64,000 nucleotides of DNA from Ancistrus triradiatus (taxonomy: Eukaryota > Chordata > Actinopteri > Siluriformes > Loricariidae): the NCBI GenBank assembly GCA_025084515.1, contig JAJAGP010000217.1, positions 124,001 to 188,000 of the forward strand, written 5' to 3'. Shown here piece after piece: positions 63,504-64,000 of this stretch. A program made the position numbers and the translations under genes. Under the pieces are notes generated by a model. The model was not told where the DNA came from. It worked only from the letters and a program-made list of their open reading frames with translations, and did not search any database. Each line of letters opens with the position of its first letter. Within the stretch, counting starts at the first letter, position 1.

Positions 63504-64000
63504 GATTAGAATGAAGGTCAGTGGAAAAGAGTATTATGGAGCGCCAAATCCAAGTTAAAAATTTTTGGATCCAGTCATCAACAGTATATTATATATATTC
63601 ACTATAGCATTCCTAAAACAACAAATCTAATGGAGGGCTAAGACTTTTGCACAGTACTGTACAATGCAGTGATGACCTGAAATACATACTAAACCAAACA
63701 TCTGGAGATGGTAGTGACTTTGAGCAAAGCTGCATAAACCATAAGGAAGTGTTTCACCAAACGTCAGCTTTAAGGCATTAATGCTTACTTCATTCATTTA
63801 CTGTTACCATAGGAGAAGAAGTGAACTAGGGAGTGTAAGAAGAGATAACCATACACAGAACATAGAGACTGTGACATGAGAGGCTTAGGCTTTGGTTCAG
63901 GACTGAATATCATTCTGCTCAGCTTTGGGACTAAATAGGCTTTTATGATGAACAGTTTTGACACAGTTGGAAGGAGAGTTCTGAAACACTGCAGTATCAC

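Larger units (their letters stand above)
62929..63662 (+). mobile_element. Tc1-like element ('TTAGGCCACC' family) broken by two SINEs
   Basis: Left TACAGCACTGTGCAAATGTC, right 'ACTTTTGCACAGTACTGTAC'. Interior pieces on the plus strand: 63232-63330 (decayed GRVAAKELLF-like) and 63505-63600. Removing the SINEs leaves about 365 bp, like the other short copies. Confidence 0.88.
62301..64000. other. 3' UTR / downstream region
   Basis: Nothing coding recognised. 62929-63662 is a Tc1-like element carrying two SINEs. 63663-64000 shows nothing clear. Confidence 0.6.

Overview
The window is vertebrate nuclear DNA, almost certainly from a teleost fish. It carries one protein gene split into small exons with GT-AG introns, set in introns full of Tc1-like transposons, tRNA-derived SINEs with an L2-type 3' tail, palindromic MITEs and TG/TA microsatellites. 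A catfish-like or other ostariophysan source is my guess from the repeat mix; the sequence does not settle it.

The gene runs left to right from before position 14801 to about 62300. It is the fish orthologue of PLEKHG5 (Syx/Tech/GEF720), a RhoA guanine-nucleotide exchange factor. I resolved 19 coding exons whose splice phases all agree. From the Met codon at 14900 they give a 1036-residue protein: a Cys/His-rich N-terminus (partly upstream of that Met), a ubiquitin-like/RBD-type domain, a linker, the catalytic Dbl-homology (DH) domain, a pleckstrin-homology (PH) domain, and a long acidic, Ser-rich tail ending in a PDZ-binding S-E-V. The first coding exon that would precede 14801 was not found; 1-88 may be an untranslated first exon.

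The 20.5-kb intron between 30089 and 50638 holds two strong candidate alternative first exons (43346-43396 and 46939-46977). Each has a good Kozak ATG and ends in phase 0 on a consensus donor, so each joins in frame to the exon at 50638. They would give proteins of about 854 and 850 residues without the N-terminal domains but with the whole DH-PH-tail module. The last intron splits the PDZ motif: splicing gives ...TASEV, while retention gives ...TAS and an immediate stop.

By region: 1-14800 upstream sequence and first intron with SINEs, MITEs and Tc1 relics; 14801-30089 the N-terminal exons; 30090-50637 the giant intron with two coding-like minisatellites (27-bp and 60-bp units), Tc1 relics and the alternative first exons; 50638-62168 the DH, PH and tail exons; 62169-64000 the 3' UTR and a Tc1-like element interrupted by two SINEs. 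I see no second protein gene, no functional tRNA or rRNA gene, and no wholly new molecular system. The most unusual points are the alternative promoters, the PDZ switch at the last intron, and a 120-bp segment present in two identical inverted copies, one of them held between duplicated ends of a pogo-like transposon.
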